A stretch of DNA of 64,000 bases from Lachnospiraceae bacterium (GTDB taxonomy: Bacteria > Bacillota > Clostridia > Lachnospirales > Lachnospiraceae): positions 685,247 through 749,246 of the forward strand of contig CABJAM010000003.1 in NCBI GenBank assembly GCA_902363555.1, given 5' to 3'. The notes below the pieces were generated by a model. It did no database searches. It saw only the letters and a program-made list of their open reading frames with translations, and was not told where the DNA came from. Shown here in pieces: positions 53,787 through 62,690 of this stretch (positions are counted from its first letter, which is position 1; each line of letters begins with the position of its first letter). The translations under genes and the position numbers were made by a program.

Positions 53787-55910
53787 ATGAATTTAGGAAT
53801 TGACATCGGAACAAGCTACTCCAGCATATGTATGAGTGGACCGGATGATAAAATTTATCCCGTAGATATAAGTACCGGAGCCAGTATGTATGGAAATAAA
53901 TATTCATTGCCATCGGCGGTGTTTTTGGAGGATGACGGCAGGCTTTTAGTGGGCCAGGCAGCTATGAACAGCCGTAAAAAGAAGCCTCAGAACTTTCGCA
54001 TGGAATTTAAACGTGATCTGGGCCAGGAGATCCCGGTGCTCATTGGCAATAAAAGCTTTATGCCGGAAGCTTTGTATACAGAATTTTTCAGGCATATGAG
54101 CGCCTGTGTCAAAAAGGTGAGCGATGAACCCATAGAAAAAGCATATATTACATATCCCGCAGCCTTTGGGAAACAAAAACAGCAAAAAATAATTTCCGCA
54201 GCGAAAGTGGCCGGACTGTTTAATATCGAGCTTGTGGATGAACCCACGGCAGCGGCCATGAGCTGCCATGCAAAGCAGGACTGGAAAGATGGAGAAAATC
54301 TGTTGATCTATGATTTTGGCGGTGGAACCTTTGATGTGTCTTTGCTCACCTTTAAGAACCAGAAGTTTGAACTGTTAGCACAGCCCCGAGGGCTGGAGCA
54401 CTGCGGCGGCATTGACATGGACCGGATGATCTTTGGCGATATGCTTGGCAGGATCGATGCCAAAACTTTGGAGCTTATGAAGGAAAATCCGCTAAAGCAA
54501 AGGCGCTTTCAAAACCAATTGGCTGAGCTGGCTGTGCGGGCAAAGCATCATCTGAGCTCAGCGGATATTTTTGAGGATTATATCGAAGCTGCGATGGAGG
54601 ATATTCCTTACACACTTACGATCGAATATTTTAATGGGATGATTGCCGGGATGGTTGGCCAGACGGTGGAAGCCTGCCGTGATCTGATTAAAACCGCAGG
54701 TATCGATGTCAAAGACCTGTCGTTGATACTTATGGTGGGCGGTACGAGCCGGGTACCTCTGGTCCAGAAAATGGTCGGGCAGTTTGCAGGCGGTGTGCCG
54801 GTACATTGCGCTGAGGATATGGAGCTGGCGATCGCCCGGGGAGCCCTGGCTATGGAAAACTACGGAAACAGTCCGGAGGATTTGATACGGAAGGTGGTGT
54901 CTGCTGCCGGGCAGGCGGCCGCGGAACACGGAGGTGCCGGAGCATTGCCCGCAGGGCATGAGGCTGCAGGGCATGAGGCTGCCGGGCAGGCGTCCGCGGA
55001 GCACGGGGGTGCCGGGATGCCGTCCGCAGAGCTTGAGGCTGCCTGGCAGCAGACGTCCGCGGAACATGAGCCTGCTGGGCCGCCGCCCACAGAGCATGCG
55101 TTTGTCGGAGCGCCGTCTGCGGATTACGGACCTGCTGCATCTGCTTCGGGTAAGGATATTTTGGAGTTGGAAGCTGAAGAAAGTGCCGAATACGATATGA
55201 TCACAGATTATGTGTCGGAGCCGGATAACGGCCCGGCTGGAACAGGCAGGTGCACGAAGTCCGACGTTGCCAGTGCAGCGGCGAAGGTAATGGCAGTGGC
55301 CCGGCTGGTGAACATACTAAAGCAGCTTGGCAGCCGCAGGACTGCGGAATCCGACGCGTTCCCCGCGGTTGTGAAATCTGGCACGAAAACGCCTGTGGCT
55401 GCGGAAGCCGGCGCGAGCCCGCCTGCGGCTGCCGCCGTGAAAGCCAGCGCAAAACCGTCTACGTCTGCGGAATCCGACGCGAAAACGCCCCCGCCTGCGG
55501 CCCTGGCCGTCAACACCCCCGGCCTGGTCAATGACTTTATCCAAAATCTTGCAAAAATAAAAAGAAATCAGGGGGCTTTTAAAGAGGATACTTTACAGCA
55601 ATTGAAAATAAACCTGAAAGTTCCGGGCAACGTATGGGTATTACTGGCACATGATGAGACCTATCTCCACAGCGGTAAAAACGGATACATTTTGACAAAT
55701 CGCGGGATATATGTCCGTGAGGTATGGTCGGAGCCTTTGTTTATTTCATGGAAGGCATTTTCGGAAGGGGAGGTTATAGAAAAGGAGACATACGCACTGT
55801 TTAAAAGCAAAGAAAAAATACGGTGTTATCATTTATACGACAGGCAGGGCGATGGCCAGCCAGGCTTTTGGCGTGGGCTGCACAGCTTTCTGCGCAGTCA
55901 CGGAAGATAA
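53787..55910 (+). CDS. Hsp70/DnaK-like protein with low-complexity region and C-terminal extra domain
   Basis: This is a 707 aa protein. The nucleotide-binding domain is complete (residues 1 to about 360): GIDIGTSYSS (4-13), VDEPTAAAMS (150-159), YDFGGGTFDVSLL (175-187) and MVGGTSRVPLV (316-326). The usual substrate-binding domain is missing. Instead residues about 370-610 are low-complexity Ala/Gly/Pro/Glu/His, and the last about 90 form a compact domain (GYILTNRGIYVREVWS) that looks like a small PH-like fold (tentative). ATG 53787 has AAAGGGG before it. It heads an operon with a protease and two dynamin-like GTPases. Confidence 0.85.
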   Translation: MNLGIDIGTSYSSICMSGPDDKIYPVDISTGASMYGNKYSLPSAVFLEDDGRLLVGQAAMNSRKKKPQNFRMEFKRDLGQEIPVLIGNKSFMPEALYTEFFRHMSACVKKVSDEPIEKAYITYPAAFGKQKQQKIISAAKVAGLFNIELVDEPTAAAMSCHAKQDWKDGENLLIYDFGGGTFDVSLLTFKNQKFELLAQPRGLEHCGGIDMDRMIFGDMLGRIDAKTLELMKENPLKQRRFQNQLAELAVRAKHHLSSADIFEDYIEAAMEDIPYTLTIEYFNGMIAGMVGQTVEACRDLIKTAGIDVKDLSLILMVGGTSRVPLVQKMVGQFAGGVPVHCAEDMELAIARGALAMENYGNSPEDLIRKVVSAAGQAAAEHGGAGALPAGHEAAGHEAAGQASAEHGGAGMPSAELEAAWQQTSAEHEPAGPPPTEHAFVGAPSADYGPAASASGKDILELEAEESAEYDMITDYVSEPDNGPAGTGRCTKSDVASAAAKVMAVARLVNILKQLGSRRTAESDAFPAVVKSGTKTPVAAEAGASPPAAAAVKASAKPSTSAESDAKTPPPAALAVNTPGLVNDFIQNLAKIKRNQGAFKEDTLQQLKINLKVPGNVWVLLAHDETYLHSGKNGYILTNRGIYVREVWSEPLFISWKAFSEGEVIEKETYALFKSKEKIRCYHLYDRQGDGQPGFWRGLHSFLRSHGR
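54905..55510 (+). repeat. Low-complexity GC-rich repeats inside the Hsp70-like gene
   Basis: Two tracts, about 54905-55140 and 55330-55510, encode imperfect repeats such as AGHEAAGHEAAG, SAEHGGAGMPSAE and KTPVAAEAGASPPAAAA. They are richer in GC than the flanks and probably expand and contract by slippage. They link the ATPase domain to the C-terminal domain. Confidence 0.65.
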
Positions 55911-55924
55911 GGAGGAGAATGCAT

Positions 55925-57073
55925 ATGTTTGAACAGTTTTTCGGAAATCCTGTACCGATCGATGTGGACGGCGACGGAATCATCGATGGTGTAATGATCC
56001 AGGGGGCCCAGGATATGGATGGCGATGGAAATCCGGATGTATTTTTTTCTGAGCTGCACATAGATACCGATGGTGACGGGATCGAGGATGTGATCCAGAC
56101 ACAAGTCTTTGCAGACACAGATTTTGACGGGCAGCTCGATTATAATTCGCTGACCACCATGTCAGATCTGGACGGCGACGGGCAGGTCGACTACGTGATG
56201 ACCCAGGAAGATTTTGACGGCGACGGGATGTTTGATACGGTGACTACTGCCCAGGATTATAACGGCGACGGTGTGTTCGATACAGTGACGATCGCCGAGG
56301 ATTACGACGGCGACGGCCAGTTCGATGCAGTGACCACCGCTGAGGATTACGACGGCGACGGTGTGTTCGACCACGTGGTGACCGCCGAGGATACAACCGG
56401 CGACGGCAATTTTGACCGCGTGAATGAATTTATGGATATGGACGGGGATGGGGTGCTGGATGCCATCAGCCCGTATGCACCGGTCAATGATGGGGATGCT
56501 CCGGCATATGAGACTTACGATCCATCAGAGTCTGACCCGGATGCGGTCGTCGGCGATCCGGCGGAGGCCATGGAGAGCTGGCACTGGCAGGAAACCGGTA
56601 CAAGCTGTGCCGTGGCATCCCAGGAGTTTGTGCTGGAGCAGCTTACCGGCCAGGACTTTGATGAAGGCGATCTTCGGGAACTGGCGCAGGAATATGGCTG
56701 GTATGATCCCAATGGCGGCACCCCCATGGATGATGTGGGCAATATACTGATCTATATGGGTCTGAACGTTCAGCAAAGCCAGGATAATACCATCGATGAT
56801 ATAAAAGAGTGCCTTGAGAACGGAGGCCAGGTCATCGTCGGTGTGGACAGCGGCGAACTTTGGTCCGGTGAGAACGAGGAGCTGTTTGGACCGGGGATGG
56901 ATGCGGACCACGCAGTGCAGGTTATCGGTGTGGATTACAGCGACGCTTCACAGCCGATGATCATTCTCAATGATCCTGGCGCGGCCAATGGCGGAGGGGC
57001 CATGGTGCCTGCCGATGATTTTATGGATGCCTGGGAGGACAGCGGCTGCTTTATGGTGGAAGCCTATGCGTAA
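55925..57073 (+). CDS. C39-like cysteine peptidase with eleven Asp-rich calcium-type repeats
   Basis: This is a 382 aa protein. Residues about 11-180 hold eleven repeats of the form DxDGDGxxD (DVDGDGIID, DMDGDGNPD, DLDGDGQVD, DYDGDGQFD and others), which resemble EF-hand-like or thrombospondin type 3 calcium loops. Residues about 218-382 resemble a peptidase C39-like fold, with C228 in GTSCAVASQEFVL, H329 in DADHAVQVIGVD and D350 in LNDPG. No signal peptide is present. ATG 55925 is 9 bases after GGAGG; ATG 55919 is too close. Being cytosolic with Hsp70 and dynamin genes is unusual for such a protease. Confidence 0.78.
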   Translation: MFEQFFGNPVPIDVDGDGIIDGVMIQGAQDMDGDGNPDVFFSELHIDTDGDGIEDVIQTQVFADTDFDGQLDYNSLTTMSDLDGDGQVDYVMTQEDFDGDGMFDTVTTAQDYNGDGVFDTVTIAEDYDGDGQFDAVTTAEDYDGDGVFDHVVTAEDTTGDGNFDRVNEFMDMDGDGVLDAISPYAPVNDGDAPAYETYDPSESDPDAVVGDPAEAMESWHWQETGTSCAVASQEFVLEQLTGQDFDEGDLRELAQEYGWYDPNGGTPMDDVGNILIYMGLNVQQSQDNTIDDIKECLENGGQVIVGVDSGELWSGENEELFGPGMDADHAVQVIGVDYSDASQPMIILNDPGAANGGGAMVPADDFMDAWEDSGCFMVEAYA

Positions 57074-57207
57074 ATATAAGGCGGCGAAGTGCCGTCTTGT
57101 AGTAAGGCGGCGGAGTGCCGTTTTTGTAGCAAGGTGACGAAGTGCCGTTTTTGTAGTAAGACGGCGAAGTGCCGTTTTTGTAGTAAGGCGTCAGAATGCC
57201 GTTTTGA
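57073..57207 (+). repeat. Five-copy 27-bp tandem repeat of mini-hairpins
   Basis: Copies start at about 57073, 57100, 57127, 57154 and 57181. The unit is TAGTAAGGCGGCG-AGTGCCGTTTTTG. Each unit contains CGGC/GCCG arms and a run of up to five T, like a row of tiny terminators. The first and last copies are diverged. It lies between the protease gene and the unknown gene. Confidence 0.85.
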
Positions 57208-57234
57208 AGGTTTGTGTAAAACAGGAGGAGAAAG

Positions 57235-57759
57235 ATGAAGGAACTATCGATTTATAATGTGATCCGCACGTTTAACCGCAGTGATTTCCGAAGGCGCTCC
57301 ATCCCCCAGGAGCTTGTCTCCGGGTGGCCGGCACTTTGCCGCATGGGAAAGACACTGTGTCTTACGATCCCCTATTATTCCCGCGTCCACAGCAACGGCC
57401 GGACCATTTTGTATCCGCTGTACTGTTCAGCCACGATCCCGGTAGGAAATACGGACCGGCTGGTGGATTTTACAATTTATCCATATCAGAAAGACTGGGC
57501 TGATGTGGACTACACAAAACCGGCGGGATATTTTAAACATGCCGCACTGAAAGATGTCGAAACAAAAGAGGACTATCGAATACTCTGTAACCAGCTTTAC
57601 GGGTACTATGATCAAATGGCACTGGCCATTTTAGAAAAAAAGCCCTTTAACGGGGAAAAGGAAATGACCGCCCTTTTTTCAAAGCTGATGGAGCCGGGCC
57701 ATTACACCCAGTATCTGCGGATCAATAAAAAGTTTTATTCGTACTTTTGCAGATTGTAG
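57235..57759 (+). CDS. Unknown protein of the Hsp70-dynamin operon
   Basis: I do not recognise this 174 aa protein. It is rich in Tyr and basic residues, with no membrane segment or signal. Patterns such as GKTLCLTIPYYSRVHSNGRT, LYPLYCSATIP and VDFTIYPYQKDW suggest a mostly beta fold, with a helical C-terminal third (about 110-174). The start has AGGAGGAG before ATG 57235. It is flanked by repeat arrays on both sides and probably serves with the neighbouring GTPases. Confidence 0.7.
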   Translation: MKELSIYNVIRTFNRSDFRRRSIPQELVSGWPALCRMGKTLCLTIPYYSRVHSNGRTILYPLYCSATIPVGNTDRLVDFTIYPYQKDWADVDYTKPAGYFKHAALKDVETKEDYRILCNQLYGYYDQMALAILEKKPFNGEKEMTALFSKLMEPGHYTQYLRINKKFYSYFCRL

Positions 57760-57792
57760 GCCACTGTTCGGCTTTCTGCACGGTTGCAGTTT

Positions 57793-57881
57793 CGTAACCG
57801 TTCGGCCACTCTGAACGGATACGTAATTCTGAACGGATACGTGATCCCGAACGGATACGTGATTCTGAACGGATTCGTGAT
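57793..57881 (+). repeat. Palindrome extended by four 18-bp tandem repeats
   Basis: A GTAAC-GTTC-type palindrome (57793-57823) is followed by four copies of TCTGAACGGATACGTGAT at 57810, 57828, 57846 and 57864. The repeat unit is the right arm of the palindrome, so the array seems to have grown from it. It lies just before the first dynamin-like gene. Confidence 0.85.
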
Positions 57882-57911
57882 ATAGAAAAAGGAATTGAGG
57901 GAGGAGATAAA

Positions 57912-59936
57912 ATGGCTGCATTTTTTGAATTAAAGCACGAGGCGGCGACGATGATGGCTTCCAGCCGGGAGCTGGCAAAAAAACTGGGGTTTACATCAGC
58001 CGCCGATACAATCGACGGTATCATCCAAGCATTTAACAACAAGGAGATGATGGTGGTCGTGGCCGGGGAAGCGCGTCGGGGAAAGTCGACGCTGCTCAAC
58101 GCGCTGCTTGGGGAGACGACGGCACTTTTCCCTGTGGATGTGAATGTATGTACCAATGTGGTGACGCTTGTAAGGTACGGAGAAACCGAGAAGATTCAGG
58201 CCTATATTGAGGACCGCAAAGCAAAGGACGGGTATAAGATCGAGGAAATATGCAGGGAGCAGATCCCGGACTATGTTTCAGAGGCAGGCAATCCGAATAA
58301 TTATAAAAATGTGAAGCTTTTAAATGCACAGATCCCCAACGGGCTTTTGAAGGAAGGAATCGTGTTTGTGGATACCCCCGGTGTGGGCAGTTTAAATATC
58401 AGTCATGCGGAAACGACCTATGCATTTCTTCCCAATGCGGACCTGCTGCTGTTTGTCAGTGATACCAACGCTGGTTTTACGGAAACTGAGCTTAACTTTC
58501 TAAAGCGGGGCTACAAGTATTGCCAGAATATCATTTATCCCGTAACCAAAAAGGATCTGAACGCTGATTACCAGCGGATTGTTGAGGATGATCGGCACAA
58601 GATCAGTCAGACACTGGGAATTGCCCCGGAAAGCATTGAAATCGTTCCGGTATCCGGCGCGGCCCGGCTGCGCAGCCTTGCAAAGAACAGCGCGTCCATG
58701 TATAAGAGCAGTAATTTCCAGGAGCTTGAGAAGGTCATTTGGGGAAATATTGCCAGAAACCGGGCGGAAATACTCGTGCTGCCTTTTGTGCGCGGTGTCA
58801 GGGAGCAGCTGCTTGGTATGGCCGACAGCGTCGCTGCCCAGTACCAGCTTCTAAATACGGATCAGGATAAGACAAAGGATCTGATCCGTGCGCTGAATGA
58901 TGAAATTAAAAAAATGGAGACATTTCAGGAGGGCAGCGCTCAGTGGCGGAATCAGATCACCCTATTTTCCACCGCGCTGTCGGGGCGCATGAACACAGCG
59001 GTCCAGGATATCAGCACCAGTGCGCGCAATTTTCTGGATAACCAGATCGCTTCCCTTGGGAAAAATATTTGTAAGGAAAAGGTGTATTCTCAGGCCGTCT
59101 GCGATATCAATGATGTGATCAGTCAGGGAACGCTGGATATAAAAACACAGATATCGGAGGAGCTGGAGGCCGAAAGCGAAAAGATCAGGGCCGAGCTGGG
59201 TCTGGATATCGATATGAATAAAAATGCCCTGGACAAGCTTAACTTTGTGCCGGACACCACACTTGACGTTGTTTTTCCAAAGAAAAAGACGACGGATAAA
59301 TTATTAGCCGGTGGCCGCAGGATCGGCACAAATTCCATGGCCGGCGGAGCTGTGGGCGGGATTCTTGGCGGCATTGCCGGATTTGTACTGGGAGGCCCGG
59401 CAGGGCTGGAAATCGGGCGGAATCTCGGAGCACTGATCGGCGGTGCCCTGGGAAGTACGAAGGGCTGCCTGGATTCCCTTGGAAAATATGACGAGCTGGA
59501 TGTGAATGTTGTCAATAAGGCGATGCAGCAGCATATTTCCAAAAGCATCCTGGCTTTGAACACGATGGTGTCCAACACCATTGCCGAGCTGCGCCTGAGG
59601 CTGATAGGCACCTTTGAGCAGATGCTCAAAAAACGCATCGTTGATATCAAGGAAAATATCAGTAAAATGCAGAAAAATATCAATCTTGTAAAATCGGATG
59701 TTCCGGCCCGGCTCAGGGAGCTCAAGCAGGAAAATGACCGGCTCCGGAAACAATTGGCGCTGGCCCGTACCCTGGAGGAGACGATCGCCGGGTTTATATC
59801 GGAGGAAGCCCCGTGTAAAGATTTGGATGAAGCTCCAGGAAACGCGGAGGTAAAGGCTGAATTTGTGCCCGACGGAGATTTCGATAAAACGGACGGAAAT
59901 GACCGCGAGAATGCCGTAACCTATGGTTTTCTATAA
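57912..59936 (+). CDS. Dynamin-like GTPase (long form)
   Basis: This is a 674 aa large GTPase. G1 is GEARRGKST (52-60), G3 DTPGVGS (154-160) and G4 TKKD (212-215). A long helical stalk follows. A glycine-zipper membrane segment (about 470-512: AGGAVGGILGGIAGF, then GALIGGALGS) and a coiled coil near residue 600-635 come next. It likely binds or remodels membrane and dimerises with the next GTPase, as bacterial dynamin pairs do. GGGAGGAG precedes ATG 57912. Confidence 0.86.
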   Translation: MAAFFELKHEAATMMASSRELAKKLGFTSAADTIDGIIQAFNNKEMMVVVAGEARRGKSTLLNALLGETTALFPVDVNVCTNVVTLVRYGETEKIQAYIEDRKAKDGYKIEEICREQIPDYVSEAGNPNNYKNVKLLNAQIPNGLLKEGIVFVDTPGVGSLNISHAETTYAFLPNADLLLFVSDTNAGFTETELNFLKRGYKYCQNIIYPVTKKDLNADYQRIVEDDRHKISQTLGIAPESIEIVPVSGAARLRSLAKNSASMYKSSNFQELEKVIWGNIARNRAEILVLPFVRGVREQLLGMADSVAAQYQLLNTDQDKTKDLIRALNDEIKKMETFQEGSAQWRNQITLFSTALSGRMNTAVQDISTSARNFLDNQIASLGKNICKEKVYSQAVCDINDVISQGTLDIKTQISEELEAESEKIRAELGLDIDMNKNALDKLNFVPDTTLDVVFPKKKTTDKLLAGGRRIGTNSMAGGAVGGILGGIAGFVLGGPAGLEIGRNLGALIGGALGSTKGCLDSLGKYDELDVNVVNKAMQQHISKSILALNTMVSNTIAELRLRLIGTFEQMLKKRIVDIKENISKMQKNINLVKSDVPARLRELKQENDRLRKQLALARTLEETIAGFISEEAPCKDLDEAPGNAEVKAEFVPDGDFDKTDGNDRENAVTYGFL

Positions 59937-59992
59937 GACAAAGCCTTTGAAGGAAAAAGGCTGGAAATGTTTGATACAGAGGAGGAATCGGA

Positions 59993-61549
59993 GTGTCTCT
60001 TAAATTGGAGGTGTACGCACTTTTAAATAACGCTTCAAGACTTTGCCAGGACTGCCCGGATGCTAAAGAACTGCTCGCCTGCCTGTCCGAAATGCGCCAG
60101 AGACTTGAAATACCTCTGCGTGTTGCAGTGGTGGGGATTATGAAGGCCGGAAAATCCACTTTTATGAATGCACTTATGGGTGAGGATATCCTCTATACCG
60201 GAAATCTGGAGACGACCTATACGGTGGGCTGGTTTTGCTATGCCCCTGAGCCGTCGATCACGGTCTGCTTCAGAGACGGCGAAACGCTTGCGGTTCCGTT
60301 TGATGAGCTGGAAAAATGGTCGGTGCGTTCCTTTGAAAAGGAAAATCCACGGATCAATAATGTGAAATATTTAAAAATCCACTATCCAGCCCCAATTCTT
60401 AAACATCTGGAATTTATAGATACACCCGGATTAAATTCCATCTATGGCACAGATGCCCGCAACACACTGGATTTTCTGTCCATAAAGGGTTCCGAGGATA
60501 CGCTCTATGAGGCTTCCACGGCGGATGCGGTCATTTACGCCTTCAACCGCACGATGGCGGACTTTGATAAGGAGATACTGGACAGCTTTCATTCCGGCGG
60601 CGAAGTATTTTCATCACCTATCAATTCCATCGGGATTTTGACAAAGGCGGATGCCGGCGGTATATGGGATATTTTTTCGGATATGACGCCGGTGGAAGCC
60701 GCAAAGGCAGTCACCTCAAATATCATGGAAAAGGCGGATATGAAAAATTTACTTTTTTCTGTACTGCCTGTCTGTGCCAAAGTTATCGAGGGCTGCACCC
60801 AATTGGAAGAAACCGACTGGGATGTATTGAAGCAGATTTCCAGGATAGACTCGGATTCCATTAAGGATATGCTCTGTGACGCGGAGCAGTTTATCAACGG
60901 GGAGGATGCAGCTCAGGTGTGCGGCGGCCGGGAGGACCGCGAACGTCTGATCAGGCTCGTAGGCCAGTATGGGATTTTGGAAATATCTAAACAACTGCGC
61001 CTTGGGAAAACGAAGGCTGAAATCGAACAGATCCTGCGGGATAAATGCGGCATACAGGATATACAGGAGTTGCTTGAAAATCATTTTGGCAATCGCACGT
61101 TTCTTATTAAGACACAATATGTATTTAAAAGTATCCGGGAAATACTTTCGCGTCTTTTGAAAAAGGCGGATACGAGCCGGATTTTAAAAAATATATGTGA
61201 GCAGATCAATGAGGATATCGATTTGCTGATCAGCTCGGTCCAGTCTCTAAAGGAGCTGAAGCTTCTTCAAATGTATTATAACGGCCAGCTAAGCTTTGTG
61301 GACGCCGATGAGGAGCAGGATTTTCTCAGGGTCACCGGAGAGTACGGGCGTTCTGTGGAGAGCCGTTTGGGTGCCGGAACAGGAAAGCGTTTAGAGGAAT
61401 TGGAACAGATTGCCAAAGACAGGGCGGACTTTTGGCATGGGAGAGCGGCGGACTGGATGATGCCCGGAAATTATGTGGAAGCTGCGTCCACACTGGCCAG
61501 GTCCTATGAAACGATGTATTATCATCTGAATTGTCTTTGTGAGGAATAA
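59993..61549 (+). CDS. Dynamin-like GTPase (short form)
   Basis: This is a 518 aa GTPase with G1 GIMKAGKST (48-56), G3 DTPGLNS (143-149) and G4 TKAD (217-220), then a helical stalk. It lacks the glycine-zipper segment of its neighbour. The start is GTG 59993 with GGAGG 7 bases before it. The pair of adjacent, unequal dynamins fits heterodimeric bacterial dynamin systems. It ends the operon that begins with the Hsp70-like gene. Confidence 0.85.
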   Translation: MSLKLEVYALLNNASRLCQDCPDAKELLACLSEMRQRLEIPLRVAVVGIMKAGKSTFMNALMGEDILYTGNLETTYTVGWFCYAPEPSITVCFRDGETLAVPFDELEKWSVRSFEKENPRINNVKYLKIHYPAPILKHLEFIDTPGLNSIYGTDARNTLDFLSIKGSEDTLYEASTADAVIYAFNRTMADFDKEILDSFHSGGEVFSSPINSIGILTKADAGGIWDIFSDMTPVEAAKAVTSNIMEKADMKNLLFSVLPVCAKVIEGCTQLEETDWDVLKQISRIDSDSIKDMLCDAEQFINGEDAAQVCGGREDRERLIRLVGQYGILEISKQLRLGKTKAEIEQILRDKCGIQDIQELLENHFGNRTFLIKTQYVFKSIREILSRLLKKADTSRILKNICEQINEDIDLLISSVQSLKELKLLQMYYNGQLSFVDADEEQDFLRVTGEYGRSVESRLGAGTGKRLEELEQIAKDRADFWHGRAADWMMPGNYVEAASTLARSYETMYYHLNCLCEE

Positions 61550-61561
61550 AACCTTAAAATG

Positions 61562-61599
61562 GCTGCGGCAGGAAAATTTGCCTTCCTGCCGCAGCTTTC
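61562..61599. terminator. Terminator after the dynamin operon
   Basis: GCTGCGGCAGGAA (61562-61574) pairs with TTCCTGCCGCAGC (61583-61595), followed by TTTC. It separates the operon from the convergent cotJ genes. Confidence 0.78.
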
Positions 61600-61603
61600 A
61601 TGT

Positions 61604-62248
61604 TTATTTGCAGTTATTCCGTTCGTTGGCGCATTTTGGCTTTTTCATAAACTGTTTATCAAATTCGGGATTGAAATAGTAGTAGTTACAGGAGTTCAGA
61701 CGGTCCTTCGTATTCTCCAGCGCTTCGCCGAACCTCTGGAAATGAACGATCTCACGCTCGCGGAGGAATTTCAGCGGATCTCTGACCTCGGGATCATCGA
61801 TGACGCGCAGAAGATTGTCGTACACGGTACGTGCCTTTTGTTCGGCAGCCAGGTCCTCTGTCAGGTCAGTGATGGCATCACCCTTGGACTGAAATTCCAG
61901 TGCCGTAAATGGGATGCCTGCTGCGGCCTGGGGCCACAATGCTGTTGTGTGGTCGATATAGTAAGGTGCAAAACCGGAGTTTTCAATCTGGGCGGGTGTC
62001 AGGTTTTTCGTGAGCTGATAAACCATGGCGCAGATGATCTCCATATGGGCAAGCTCCTCGGTACCGATATCTGTAAGGAGGCCGGCCACCTTTTTATCCG
62101 GCATCGTATAGCGCTGTGCCAGATACCGCATGGAAGCGGAAAGCTCGCCGTCCGGACCGCCGTACTGACTGATGATCAGCTTTGCCGTCTGAGGGCAGGT
62201 CTTTGAAATATTTACTGGATATTCCAGACGTTTGTCATAAAGCCACAT
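61604..62248 (-). CDS. cotJC: Spore coat CotJC, manganese catalase family
   Basis: This is a 214 aa spore coat protein of the manganese catalase fold. Metal ligands include GELSASMRYL, EELAHMEII, and the EREIVHFQRF region. CotJC is assembled in the inner coat and may remove peroxide during sporulation. The start overlaps the CotJA-CotJB stop by 14 bases, so translation is coupled. Confidence 0.93.
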   Translation of the reverse strand: MWLYDKRLEYPVNISKTCPQTAKLIISQYGGPDGELSASMRYLAQRYTMPDKKVAGLLTDIGTEELAHMEIICAMVYQLTKNLTPAQIENSGFAPYYIDHTTALWPQAAAGIPFTALEFQSKGDAITDLTEDLAAEQKARTVYDNLLRVIDDPEVRDPLKFLREREIVHFQRFGEALENTKDRLNSCNYYYFNPEFDKQFMKKPKCANERNNCK

Positions 62249-62636
62249 TCATAGTTCCCCCTTCCCATGGTAATACGTCGCACTGTGCATTGCCCTGCTC
62301 AAACATATCCAGCGGATAATACTGTTTGGCAAACTGCTGGCGCAGCACCTTCATTTTCTGCTGCAATTCCGCCCGCATGGCCGTGGCCTGGGGCTGGCCG
62401 GGATGGGTGTCTAAAAATAAGGTCAGGTCTGTGATGAAAAAGCCAACCTGCTGTATTTCCAGAAGCTTAGCCTCATAATCATTTCTTGGCCGGAACTTGA
62501 TGGGCGGCTGCTGACATTCCACGTAAAAGGGTTTCTTGAGCACAGGAAAAATCGTGCCCTGACGGAGCGCTTCCGGCAGGCTGTATGGGGCTTCCCAGGC
62601 CTGCATGGGAACGGAAGCGATAGCAATGTCTTTCAT
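62235..62636 (-). CDS. Fused CotJA-CotJB spore coat protein
   Basis: This is a 133 aa protein. Residues 1-45 match CotJA (VPMQAWEAPYSLPEALRQGT, FPVLKKPF). Residues about 55-133 match CotJB (LLEIQQVGFFITDLTLFLDTHP). In Bacillus these are two genes; here one frame covers both. ATG 62636 has AAAGGAG 7 bases before it, and an earlier ATG (62642) is too close. It precedes cotJC. A mother-cell sigma promoter is likely (62691-62717). Confidence 0.82.
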   Translation of the reverse strand: MKDIAIASVPMQAWEAPYSLPEALRQGTIFPVLKKPFYVECQQPPIKFRPRNDYEAKLLEIQQVGFFITDLTLFLDTHPGQPQATAMRAELQQKMKVLRQQFAKQYYPLDMFEQGNAQCDVLPWEGGTMNVAL

Positions 62637-62690
62637 AAACATGCTCCTTTCTGTCCGGATAAATATAGGATTGGAATTTGTATTCCATTA

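Noticed and set aside
54558..55544. Several minus-strand frames opposite the Hsp70-like gene
   Set aside because: They arise from the GC-rich low-complexity tract and resemble no protein.
57073..57207. Possible CRISPR array
   Set aside because: The 27-base units are directly adjacent with no spacers, and no cas gene is nearby.
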